Position numbers and translations under genes: made by a program. A model generated the notes under the pieces. That model was not told where the DNA came from. It ran no database searches and worked only from the letters and a program-made list of their open reading frames with translations. From Rhodospirillales bacterium (GTDB lineage: Bacteria; Pseudomonadota; Alphaproteobacteria; Rhodospirillales; SHVQ01), in NCBI GenBank assembly GCA_009694195.1, contig SHVQ01000022.1, positions 1 through 46,725 on the forward strand: a stretch of DNA of 46,725 nt. Direction: 5' to 3'. Below are positions 41,989-46,725 of the stretch, piece by piece (positions within the stretch are counted from its first letter, which is position 1; each line of letters begins with the position of its first letter).

Positions 41989-42489
41989 GTCTTCGCCAAG
42001 CTCAAGCACCTGTTGCGCAAGGCCGCCGCGCGCGGAGGTCCACGCCTCGCGCGTCAGCGTCATCCAGTAGACGTCGATGACCTTGGGCCCGGCGGACATG
42101 GCCCGGGGCCAGGTGTTCACGGGGGAGAATCCCACGTGGGCGTAGCAGGCGATGGCCGCCGCGTTGTCCGCATCCACACCCAAGTCGATCCGCGCGACAC
42201 CGTGGGTCTCGAAGGAAAACGCGACCGCGCGGCCGACCACGGCGCGGCCGATTCCCTTCCCACGGCGGGCGGGATCGACGAGCACGCGCGAAAGGCGGCT
42301 CGAAAGGTAGGGCCAGATGTGGCCGATCTCCACGTGACCGACCGCTTCGCCGGACGAAAGAAGCGCGGTGAAGATCGCGCGCGCGTTGGGCTCTTTGGCG
42401 CTATCGAGATAGCGCTGCAGGCGATCGGCCGTCAGCGGGTAGGCGAAAAAGGACGCGCACCATTGGCCGTGGGCCTCCGGCGTCGGCAC
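41851..42489 (-). CDS. GNAT-family N-acetyltransferase, probably broken at both ends
   Basis: The central part is a GNAT domain: RVLVDPARRGKGIGRAVVGRAV carries the acetyl-CoA R/Q-x-x-G-x-G motif, followed by DADNAAAIACYAHVGF. The C-terminal residues after WMTLTREAW (below about 42035) are read antisense from the truncated IS630 element, so the native end is lost. The conserved N-terminal strand (VEIALRPFDGSDFERLISW) lies in the same frame upstream, up to about 42558, beyond the GTG at 42489. No ATG, GTG or TTG in frame precedes it. The gene is therefore likely a pseudogene or uses an unusual start. Confidence 0.6.
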   Translation of the reverse strand: MPTPEAHGQWCASFFAYPLTADRLQRYLDSAKEPNARAIFTALLSSGEAVGHVEIGHIWPYLSSRLSRVLVDPARRGKGIGRAVVGRAVAFSFETHGVARIDLGVDADNAAAIACYAHVGFSPVNTWPRAMSAGPKVIDVYWMTLTREAWTSARGGLAQQVLELGEDLFDGVQVWGVFWQEEQLGAGRSDGLTNGLSLVAPEIVDQDDVAWF

Positions 42490-42608
42490 CCAGGAGATGA
42501 GGCGCTCGAAGTCGCTGCCGTCGAACGGGCGGAGCGCGATTTCGACGGCCGATTTGTTCTTTGGTTCTGTCCGACCGGGATCATAGGTGACACAATCACC
42601 CCCGCCCG

Positions 42609-42633
42609 CCCCTCCCCCTATGAGGGGGAGGGG
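42609..42633. repeat. Perfect GC-rich inverted repeat between GST and GNAT genes
   Basis: CCCCTCCCCC (42609-42618) pairs with GGGGGAGGGG (42624-42633) around a TATGA loop. Hairpins of this type are scattered between genes in many alphaproteobacteria. It could slow or stop transcription, but no T-run follows in either direction. Only one copy is in the window. Confidence 0.75.
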
Positions 42634-42637
42634 GCTC

Positions 42638-43282
42638 TTAAAAATCCAAGCGGCCCTTCATGTCGTCGAAGGGGATCATGACGTGCCGGCGGTAGTCCGG
42701 CCGGGCGGCGAGCCGGGCGTACCAGGCCCGGACATGGGGGACCTCGGCATGGGCGACGTCGATCCCGAAATAGCGGAAGAGTGTCGTCCCGGCCGGGATG
42801 TCGGCCAAGGTGAAGCGGTCGCCGGCGAGATAAGGGCGGTGCGCGAGCGCGCCGTCCAGGAGACGGTAAAGCTCCGCGCAGCGCTCCGTGTTCCGGCGGA
42901 TCGCCGGCCCGTCGCGCTTCTCGACGGGCGTCCGGTAAAAGCCCCAGAAGAGATCCATGAACGCCGGCTGCAGGGTCGCGAGCGACCAGTCCATCCAGCG
43001 ATCGGCCAGCGATCTCTCGGCCGCGCTCTCCGGCCAAAAGGTTCCCGTCCCGTATCGGGCGGCGAGGTAGCGGAGGATCGCGTGGGATTCCCAGACGACG
43101 GTGCCGCCGTCGTCGACGACGGGGATGCGCCCGTGCGGATTCATGGCCCGGAACTCGGGCGCGTCGAGGCCGCCGAAGGAGCCGCCCGCGTCGATGTGCC
43201 GATGGGGGAGCCCGAGCTCGCCGATCAGCCACATCACCTTCTGCACGTTGAACGCGTTGCGGCGCCCCCAGACCGTGAGCAT
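42638..43282 (-). CDS. Glutathione S-transferase family protein
   Basis: A 214-residue protein with an N-terminal thioredoxin-like GST domain: MLTVWGRRNAFNVQKVMWLI, then NPHGRIPVVDDG with the cis-proline, and the WESHAILRYLA glutathione-binding ES motif. A helical C-terminal domain follows (RYLAGDRFTLADIPAGTTLF, the N-capping box region). The S/N near residue 11 would serve to activate the thiol. It is close to the bacterial theta/beta-like enzymes that act in detoxification or dehalogenation. It lies alone on the minus strand. Confidence 0.93.
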   Translation of the reverse strand: MLTVWGRRNAFNVQKVMWLIGELGLPHRHIDAGGSFGGLDAPEFRAMNPHGRIPVVDDGGTVVWESHAILRYLAARYGTGTFWPESAAERSLADRWMDWSLATLQPAFMDLFWGFYRTPVEKRDGPAIRRNTERCAELYRLLDGALAHRPYLAGDRFTLADIPAGTTLFRYFGIDVAHAEVPHVRAWYARLAARPDYRRHVMIPFDDMKGRLDF

Positions 43283-43356
43283 CGCCTCACCTTTCGCGCG
43301 GAGCGGGCGGCTTTTCCTTCACAAGGATAACAGAAACCGGCGCCGGAACCCGTGGG

Positions 43357-43590
43357 CTACTTCCGCGACCGGACGAACCAGTACAAGAGGACGACGATCA
43401 CGACGCCGAGAAACGTTCCCGGCGGTATGGCCTGGAGAAAGCCCTTCGCGTTCCCGGCAACGGACGTGACGAACCCGCCGCCTTGCGAGCCGAGGATGAT
43501 GTCGAGAAGGACGCAGAGGGCGACCAGAACCACCGCGGCTTCGACGGCCAACCAGCCGATCTTGCGGACGCGTTCCACCCAGTCTGTCAT
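43357..43590 (-). CDS. Small membrane protein (77 residues), paralogue of the next
   Basis: The product has two hydrophobic helices (about residues 14-33 and 55-73) joined by a glycine-rich loop, and ends in RSRK. It begins MTDWVERVRKIGWLAVEAAV, parallel to the neighbour's MDALNRIKGWIGGLTEVGLM. The two genes are an old tandem duplication. A two-helix membrane protein of this size could oligomerise; no function is recognised. Confidence 0.7.
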   Translation of the reverse strand: MTDWVERVRKIGWLAVEAAVVLVALCVLLDIILGSQGGGFVTSVAGNAKGFLQAIPPGTFLGVVIVVLLYWFVRSRK

Positions 43591-43619
43591 GAAGACCGGT
43601 CTTTAGTGAACGAGAAGGA

Positions 43620-43640
43620 GGCGGGGCCTTGCGCCCCGCC
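43620..43640 (-). terminator. GC-rich hairpin between the two small membrane-protein genes
   Basis: GGCGGGGC (43620-43627) pairs perfectly with GCCCCGCC (43633-43640) around a five-base loop, just after the stop of the upstream gene (43655-43888, minus strand). The tail is not T-rich on the minus strand (TCCTTCTCGTTC), so it may be a partial terminator or mRNA 3' stabiliser. Confidence 0.6.
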
Positions 43641-43654
43641 CCATTGCCAAGCGA

Positions 43655-43888
43655 TTAGCCGAGTGACCGCTTTGAGAAAAGCCAGAGAATGATGCCGAGC
43701 GCGATCAGGCCGACCAAGCCGTTGCTGCCGAGGTCCTTGACCAAGCCGATGATGTTGCCGACCACTCCTCCAAAGAACGGCAGCGCGCCTCCGACGAGAA
43801 GGGCCGCGACGATGGCGAACGCAAGGAGCATCAACCCGACCTCGGTAAGCCCGCCGATCCATCCTTTGATTCGATTGAGAGCGTCCAT
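43655..43888 (-). CDS. Small membrane protein (77 residues)
   Basis: It has an N-terminal amphipathic helix (MDALNRIKGWIGGLTEVG) and two hydrophobic stretches (about residues 18-44 and 56-71), separated by a glycine-rich loop (GGVVGNIIGLVKDLGSNGLVG). It resembles the gene downstream in length and plan. The ATG at 43888 is preceded by a GGGG-rich ribosome-binding site (reverse of TTCCCCC). Expected to be an inner-membrane protein; function unknown. Confidence 0.75.
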   Translation of the reverse strand: MDALNRIKGWIGGLTEVGLMLLAFAIVAALLVGGALPFFGGVVGNIIGLVKDLGSNGLVGLIALGIILWLFSKRSLG

Positions 43889-44042
43889 AGTGTTCCCCCA
43901 GATGTTGTGAACGGTCGTTCAGTAACGAATCGTCGAACCTTTATACTCTACCATATATACGGCTGCATTCGCACAAATCTACTGTACATAGCGTTGTGCC
44001 TGCCACCGATTTGCTGCAGTGCACAAGAATATCCGAGCCGTT

Positions 44043-44582
44043 CTACGCCGCCGCCGAAAGGCCGGCCCAGCCGGCGAGCGCGAGGTAAAGACGCAACCCC
44101 GCCCGAACCTGTTCGGCGGACCAGCCCCGGCGCTTCCCGTAGCGGCGATCAAGCTCGCGGCACGGAAGCCCCTCCACCACCAGATCGATCACTCGTGCGG
44201 CCGCGACACCCTTCTTGCCGGCGTCCCGCCGCCAGCCCGCGTAGCGGCGCACCAGACGCTCGTTCCGCGCGAGCGCCGCCGCCCGCGCCTCGGCTGCTTC
44301 CCAAGGCGCGCGGCGCACTTCGCGCTCGTAGTCGCGACCCCAAAGCGCGACCGGCGCGACCACCAGGCCATACGCACGCCGGATCTCGAGGCCGGCGTCC
44401 CACATCAATGCGTTGAGATAGGCGTTGGGGTCGAGCTGGCCGCGCGTATAGAGGAGCCGGAACGGATCCGGCCGAAGTTTCGCCACCGTTTCCGGCGTGG
44501 GCCCGAGGGCTTCCTCCTGCCCCGCGTCAGGCGCACGTCGGCGTGCCGAGCGGCTGGGCCTCTTGCGCCCTTTCTCGATCAT
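44043..44582 (-). CDS. Phage-related protein of unknown function (179 residues)
   Basis: A basic protein with an RDPFR/DPFRLLYTRGQLDPNAYLNAL region and WDAGLEIRRAYGLV. Its C-terminal third (GKKGVAAARVIDLVVEGLPC, then RELDRRYGKRRGWSAEQVRAG) looks like a helix-turn-helix with an RGW-x-x-x-QVRxGL recognition helix. A regulator role fits its place beside the phage repressor. It recalls the C-terminal domain of DUF6456-like proteins, but this is a tentative memory. The start overlaps the stop of the gene upstream (ATGA), so it is the second gene of a divergent minus-strand operon. Confidence 0.6.
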   Translation of the reverse strand: MIEKGRKRPSRSARRRAPDAGQEEALGPTPETVAKLRPDPFRLLYTRGQLDPNAYLNALMWDAGLEIRRAYGLVVAPVALWGRDYEREVRRAPWEAAEARAAALARNERLVRRYAGWRRDAGKKGVAAARVIDLVVEGLPCRELDRRYGKRRGWSAEQVRAGLRLYLALAGWAGLSAAA

Positions 44583-44851
44583 GCGCCGTCGCCTCGACCT
44601 TTGCGCGCCGGCGGGTTGGGCCGCCAGCGGTATTCATAAATGTTGCCGGCCCGGGTGCGCCCGAGGAGCCGCTGCACGAGCTCGACTTGGCCCCGCTCGG
44701 CCCGGCCAAGCAGCCGGCGGGCCAGGCCGTCGAGCGCCGCGTTACGGGCCCGGTCGCGGGCCAGGTTGCCGACGTAATAGACGCCGCCATGCGTGGGTTC
44801 CGGAGGGAAGGCTTGAAAGGCCCTTGGGGCCGGCGCACAGAAGGTGGGCAT
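44579..44851 (-). CDS. Small phage-related protein under the divergent early promoter
   Basis: The frame opens with an ATG at 44869, but that codon lies upstream of the predicted -10 box (44861-44866). I therefore prefer ATG 44851 (MPTFCAPAPRAFQ), giving 90 residues. Its start would fall within about 3 bases of the predicted transcription start, that is, a leaderless message. The core is VYYVGNLARDRARNAALDGL, then ARRLLGRAERGQVELVQRL, a helical segment, and IYEYRWR. No family recognised. It overlaps the next gene as ATGA. Confidence 0.55.
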   Translation of the reverse strand: MPTFCAPAPRAFQAFPPEPTHGGVYYVGNLARDRARNAALDGLARRLLGRAERGQVELVQRLLGRTRAGNIYEYRWRPNPPARKGRGDGA

Positions 44852-44860
44852 AGGCCCAGG

Positions 44861-44888
44861 AATATACATATATGCATATTTAAGTCAA
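44861..44888 (-). promoter_or_regulatory. Predicted promoter with TATGCATA operator, divergent to the repressor
   Basis: On the minus strand, TTGACT (44888-44883) and TATATT (44866-44861) are separated by 16 bases. The palindrome TATGCATA sits at 44871-44878, spacer positions 5-12. It directs transcription toward the two minus-strand genes 44851-44043. The same palindrome at the same offset occurs in the rightward promoter at 45637. Confidence 0.65.
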
Positions 44889-44908
44889 GAATAAATGCGA
44901 AAAAGAAT

Positions 44909-44944
44909 TTGGGCGCGCATGCGAAGTCGCATAGAATCGGCGTC
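44909..44944 (+). promoter_or_regulatory. Predicted leaderless promoter of the repressor gene with ATGCG-N4-CGCAT operator
   Basis: TTGGGC (44909-44914) and TAGAAT (44932-44937) stand 17 bases apart, and the repressor ATG (44945) lies seven bases behind the -10 box, so the message should start at or near the start codon. The spacer holds the perfect palindrome ATGCG-AAGT-CGCAT at 44919-44932. Repressor binding there would block its own transcription. Confidence 0.6.
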
Positions 44945-45592
44945 ATGGTTCTCACGCCGAAGCAGATTCGGGATCTCCGCGGCGACCGCCAACAGGCGGA
45001 GTTCGCCCGCCTGCTCGGCGTCACCCAGCCGACGGTGTCGCGCTGGGAGCGCGGAGACGCCACGCCCGAGGGCGAGACGCTCATCGCGTTGCTGGGCATG
45101 ACGCGGGGATCGGGCGAGCTTCCGCCCCGCACGGCCGCCGACGTGGTCGCCGCCCGGGTCCCCGTTCCCGAGCGACCGGACCTCGCGCGCGATCTTCCCG
45201 TCCTCGGCACGGCCGAGGCTGGGGAGGACGGCGCCCTCAACATCTTCGCCGGCGATGTGATCGACCGCATCGGACGCCCGCCCGGCCTCGGCGGCGCCCG
45301 CGAGGCGTATGCGATCTTCGTGGTCGGCGATTCCATGGAACCCGTCCACCGGCGGGGCGACCTCCTGTTCGTGCATCCGAAGCGGCCGCCCCAAGTCGGC
45401 GACGACGTGATCGTGCAGCTGAAGCCCGGGGCCGACGGCGAGCGGCGGGCTTACCTGAAACGCCTTGTGCGGCGCACGGCGGCGGCGCTGGTGCTCCGCC
45501 AGTTCAATCCGGAGCGCGAGAAATCGGTCGCGGTCAAGGACGTGGACTCCATTCACAAAGTGCTCACCAACAACGATATGTACGGCGTCTGA
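44945..45592 (+). CDS. Phage-type repressor: Cro/CI HTH domain with S24 (LexA-like) peptidase domain
   Basis: A 215-residue repressor starting at ATG 44945; no ribosome-binding site is visible, in keeping with a leaderless message. Residues 5-50 form an XRE-type helix-turn-helix (EFARLLGVTQPTVSRWERGD). A linker contains the likely self-cleavage bond Ala92-Gly93 (GTAEAGEDG). The peptidase domain has the nucleophile Ser130 in VVGDSMEP and Lys172 in AYLKRL. As in lambda CI, DNA damage should trigger RecA-aided cleavage and induction. It is the centre of the immunity region, with palindromic sites on both sides. Confidence 0.92.
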   Translation: MVLTPKQIRDLRGDRQQAEFARLLGVTQPTVSRWERGDATPEGETLIALLGMTRGSGELPPRTAADVVAARVPVPERPDLARDLPVLGTAEAGEDGALNIFAGDVIDRIGRPPGLGGAREAYAIFVVGDSMEPVHRRGDLLFVHPKRPPQVGDDVIVQLKPGADGERRAYLKRLVRRTAAALVLRQFNPEREKSVAVKDVDSIHKVLTNNDMYGV

Positions 45593-45615
45593 GGCCGGGC
45601 GGCCGGCGGGCATAT

Positions 45616-45629
45616 ATGCGGTTACGCAT
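45616..45629. promoter_or_regulatory. Palindromic operator ATGCG-N4-CGCAT upstream of the rightward promoter
   Basis: ATGCG-GTTA-CGCAT is a perfect 14-base palindrome with the same half-sites and spacing as the one in the repressor promoter (44919-44932). It directly precedes the -35 box at 45637. An overlapping palindrome GCATATATGC lies at 45610-45619. Likely binding site for the S24 repressor. Confidence 0.65.
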
Positions 45630-45636
45630 TTTATGC

Positions 45637-45664
45637 TTGACCTGTTTATGCATATCAGTATATA
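45637..45664 (+). promoter_or_regulatory. Predicted rightward early promoter with TATGCATA operator
   Basis: TTGACC (45637-45642) and TATATA (45659-45664) are 16 bases apart, with a TATAAC alternative at 45661. TATGCATA lies at 45647-45654, spacer positions 5-12, the same register as in the leftward promoter. It would drive the genes from 45768 on, leaving a leader of about 95 bases. Confidence 0.7.
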
Positions 45665-45767
45665 ACGGCTCCTGCCTCCCGTGGAGTCCCGGCGGTCTCG
45701 AGTCCCCTCCCCCGGGGACGCCGCCGGGGCTCCAATCGGGGGAGCGGATAAAAAAGGGAGCCGCGCA

Positions 45768-46088
45768 ATGGACGATGATCCTTTGGGAGAACTCCACCGG
45801 CGGTATGACGGCCTGATCCCGGAGGCCGAGCGGCGGCGGGCGGCGGGGATCGACCCCGAGCTTTCGGACGCCCGCGGCGCCGTGCGCTTCTGGCAAGAAC
45901 AGATCGAAAAGGCCCGCGACGCGATTCGTGCCAACACGCGATCGGAGCGACGCGCGGCGCTGGCGGAGACCTGGGATCATGCCCGCGCCGGCCTCGCCCG
46001 GGCCGAAGCCCGTCTGCAGGCGCTCGAACACCCGGAAATGGCGGGACCGGCCGCCTTCTTCAAAACGATTGCGCGCGGGCTCCGATGA
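45768..46088 (+). CDS. Coiled-coil protein of unknown function, first gene of the rightward element operon
   Basis: I start at ATG 45768 (MDDDPLGELHRRYDGL), with AAGGGAG upstream; the frame is open further back through the leader. The 106-residue protein is almost wholly helical, with heptad-like runs (AVRFWQEQIEKARDAIRANT and ARAGLARAEARLQALEH) that suggest a coiled coil or helical hairpin. No family recognised. It overlaps the next gene by ATGA and is under the predicted repressor-controlled promoter. Confidence 0.75.
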   Translation: MDDDPLGELHRRYDGLIPEAERRRAAGIDPELSDARGAVRFWQEQIEKARDAIRANTRSERRAALAETWDHARAGLARAEARLQALEHPEMAGPAAFFKTIARGLR

Positions 46089-46330
46089 GCCTCAATGCCG
46101 GGGACCGCGTCTTCGTCACACCGTGCCACGCGGCCGGGGAGATCGTCGGACGCGTAGGCCTTGTTGCCGAAGGCCGGGTGGTCGCTGCCTATCGGGTCCG
46201 GCTGCCCAACGGAGCCGTCATTCGCTTCGCGGCGGATGCGCTGATCCCCTTCGTCGGTCCCCGGGCTCCGCGCGATCCCCTTCGCGCGGGGACACCCCCG
46301 CAGCCCCCCGGGCCGAAAGACGCGGCATGA
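46085..46330 (+). CDS. Small beta-rich protein of unknown function
   Basis: An 81-residue protein that starts in the ATGA overlap. The first 60 residues (MSLNAGDRVFVTPCHAAGEI, GRVGLVAEGRVVAAYRVRLP, NGAVIRFAADALIPF) read as a small SH3-like or KOW-like beta barrel; the proline-rich tail is probably disordered. Its function in the element is unknown. It is coupled by ATGA to the next gene. Confidence 0.7.
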   Translation: MSLNAGDRVFVTPCHAAGEIVGRVGLVAEGRVVAAYRVRLPNGAVIRFAADALIPFVGPRAPRDPLRAGTPPQPPGPKDAA

Positions 46331-46560
46331 TGGGCGCGGTCTTGCCGCTCGTCGTCAGCGTCGCCGTGAGCCTGGCCGCCTGGTCGCTTGGCCGCGCATA
46401 CGGCGCAGCCGAGGCCGCGGCCGAGACCAAGGCGCTGATGGCCGCCGAACCTGTCCCCGTTGCCATCACCAATGTTTATGAATTCGCCGCCGCATGCGTC
46501 GCGGCCGTCGAGGCCTGGGGGGTCGCACCGCCCGCGTCCAAGACCAGGCCGAAAAAATAG
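46327..46560 (+). CDS. Small protein with N-terminal membrane helix
   Basis: The start ATG 46327 overlaps the preceding stop as ATGA. The 77-residue product has a hydrophobic N-terminal segment (about residues 3-22, MGAVLPLVVSVAVSLAAWSL), an alanine-rich helix (YGAAEAAAETKALMAAE), a second moderately hydrophobic helix and a lysine-rich end (SKTRPKK). It is a likely single-pass membrane protein. No family recognised. It is the last plus-strand gene of the operon that is complete in the window. Confidence 0.65.
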   Translation: MMGAVLPLVVSVAVSLAAWSLGRAYGAAEAAAETKALMAAEPVPVAITNVYEFAAACVAAVEAWGVAPPASKTRPKK

Positions 46561-46575
46561 GCGGACCGTCCGCGC

Positions 46576-46725
46576 TTACGTCCACCCCGATCGATGGATA
46601 CTCTCGTCACGGTCGCGTTCGCCATCCGGCCGCCACGGCTCGGCCGTCTGCCGGCTGACATGGGTGCCCTTGAAGAGCAGCATGGGCGGGTCAGACCGAG
46701 GAGCCGCCAGGCCCATTGGAACACC
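46576..46725 (-). CDS. Possible partial gene at the right edge (uncertain strand)
   Basis: A minus-strand frame open from the window edge to TAA 46576-46578 encodes PMLLFKGTHVSRQTAEPWRP and then DGERDRDESIHRSGWT. It reads like a protein C-terminus, with a mixed and balanced residue content. A plus-strand frame from ATG 46594 is also open. No family is recognised, and 50 residues are too few to decide. Confidence 0.25.
   Translation of the reverse strand, partial: GVPMGLAAPRSDPPMLLFKGTHVSRQTAEPWRPDGERDRDESIHRSGWT

Larger units (their letters stand above)
41097..42035 (+). mobile_element. IS630-family insertion sequence, truncated at its right end
   Basis: The left end starts with TA (41097-41098) followed by GAGCGGGATGATTTTAGGCC, as expected for IS630 elements, which duplicate TA. 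Two overlapping transposase frames follow. Homology stops near 42035, where the coding strand of a GNAT gene begins; no right inverted repeat was found. The element is therefore a decayed copy that lost its right end. Confidence 0.85.

Noticed and set aside
42609..42633. CRISPR or tandem repeat from the C/G-rich palindrome
   Set aside because: Only one copy is present and it has no spacer-repeat structure; it is a simple intergenic hairpin.
43889..44042. Attachment site or integrase for the element starting near 44 kb
   Set aside because: The region is AT-rich compared with its surroundings, but no integrase gene, tRNA end or direct repeat pair was seen in the window.
1..46725. tRNA, rRNA and CRISPR arrays
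   Set aside because: No tRNA-like T-loop with matching acceptor ends, no rRNA motif and no regularly spaced repeats were noticed by eye; a tRNAscan, Infernal or CRISPR search was not possible.

Overview
The window is about 46.7 kb of GC-rich chromosomal DNA, most likely from an alphaproteobacterium of Rhodospirillales or Rhizobiales type. The basis is high GC with many GTG starts, chains of genes joined by 4-base stop/start overlaps, a catabolic gene content rich in MmgE/PrpD, M24, amidohydrolase, SDR and DMT families, and IS3 and IS630 elements of a kind common in that class. This placement is an inference. No rRNA or tRNA gene was recognised.

Layout. (1) 1-303: right end of an IS3-family element that has cut into a gene with a degenerate GGDEF domain (304-519). 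(2) 516-7893: tightly overlapping plus-strand operon of a NodB-like polysaccharide deacetylase, a small membrane protein and a complete oligopeptide-type ABC importer (double ATPase, binding protein, two permeases). (3) 7897-10628 (minus): SAM methyltransferase and a large helical protein ending in a cyclic-nucleotide-binding domain. (4) 10815-18585: catabolic island. A minus-strand operon encodes a DUF3830 protein, an amidohydrolase, a polar-amino-acid binding protein with two permeases but no ATPase, and an MmgE/PrpD protein. It is flanked by an SDR and by a creatinase/ectoine-hydrolase-like M24 protein that has lost its metal ligands; a strong terminator follows. (5) 18600-20392: two EamA transporters. 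(6) 20562-25333: GldA/GldF/GldG/DUF4340-type ABC export module. (7) 25343-30190: epimerase, second MmgE/PrpD, divergent alanine-racemase homologue, and a metal-ligand-complete M24 peptidase. (8) 30560-34269: very small membrane peptide, SelW-like protein, two tandem acetoacetate-decarboxylase homologues (the second without catalytic residues), stand-alone cNMP-binding domain protein, and D-2-hydroxyacid dehydrogenase.

(9) 34410-35453 (minus): compact phage-type lysis cassette of an endolysin-like protein with C-terminal membrane helices, an i-spanin-like protein and an overlapping o-spanin-like lipoprotein, with no other phage genes beside it. (10) 35666-39092: AhpD-like protein followed by a three-gene HcnABC / opine-oxidase-like flavo-iron-sulfur dehydrogenase. 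(11) 39291-41023: deacetylase and formyltransferase-fold protein, coupled by a TTGA overlap. (12) 41097-42035: IS630-type element, frameshifted, carrying an amber codon and truncated into a GNAT gene. (13) 42638-43888: GST and two small membrane proteins.

(14) 44043-46725: left part of a prophage or integrative element, with a compact immunity region. An S24-peptidase (CI/LexA-like) repressor has an apparently leaderless promoter. Two further promoters carry the same 8-bp palindrome at the same spacer position, and two ATGCG-N4-CGCAT palindromes flank the repressor gene. Early genes run off the right edge.

The least ordinary items are this operator/promoter architecture, the catalytically stripped decarboxylase paralogue, the metal-less M24/DUF3830/amidohydrolase island, the divergent racemase, and the isolated lysis cassette.
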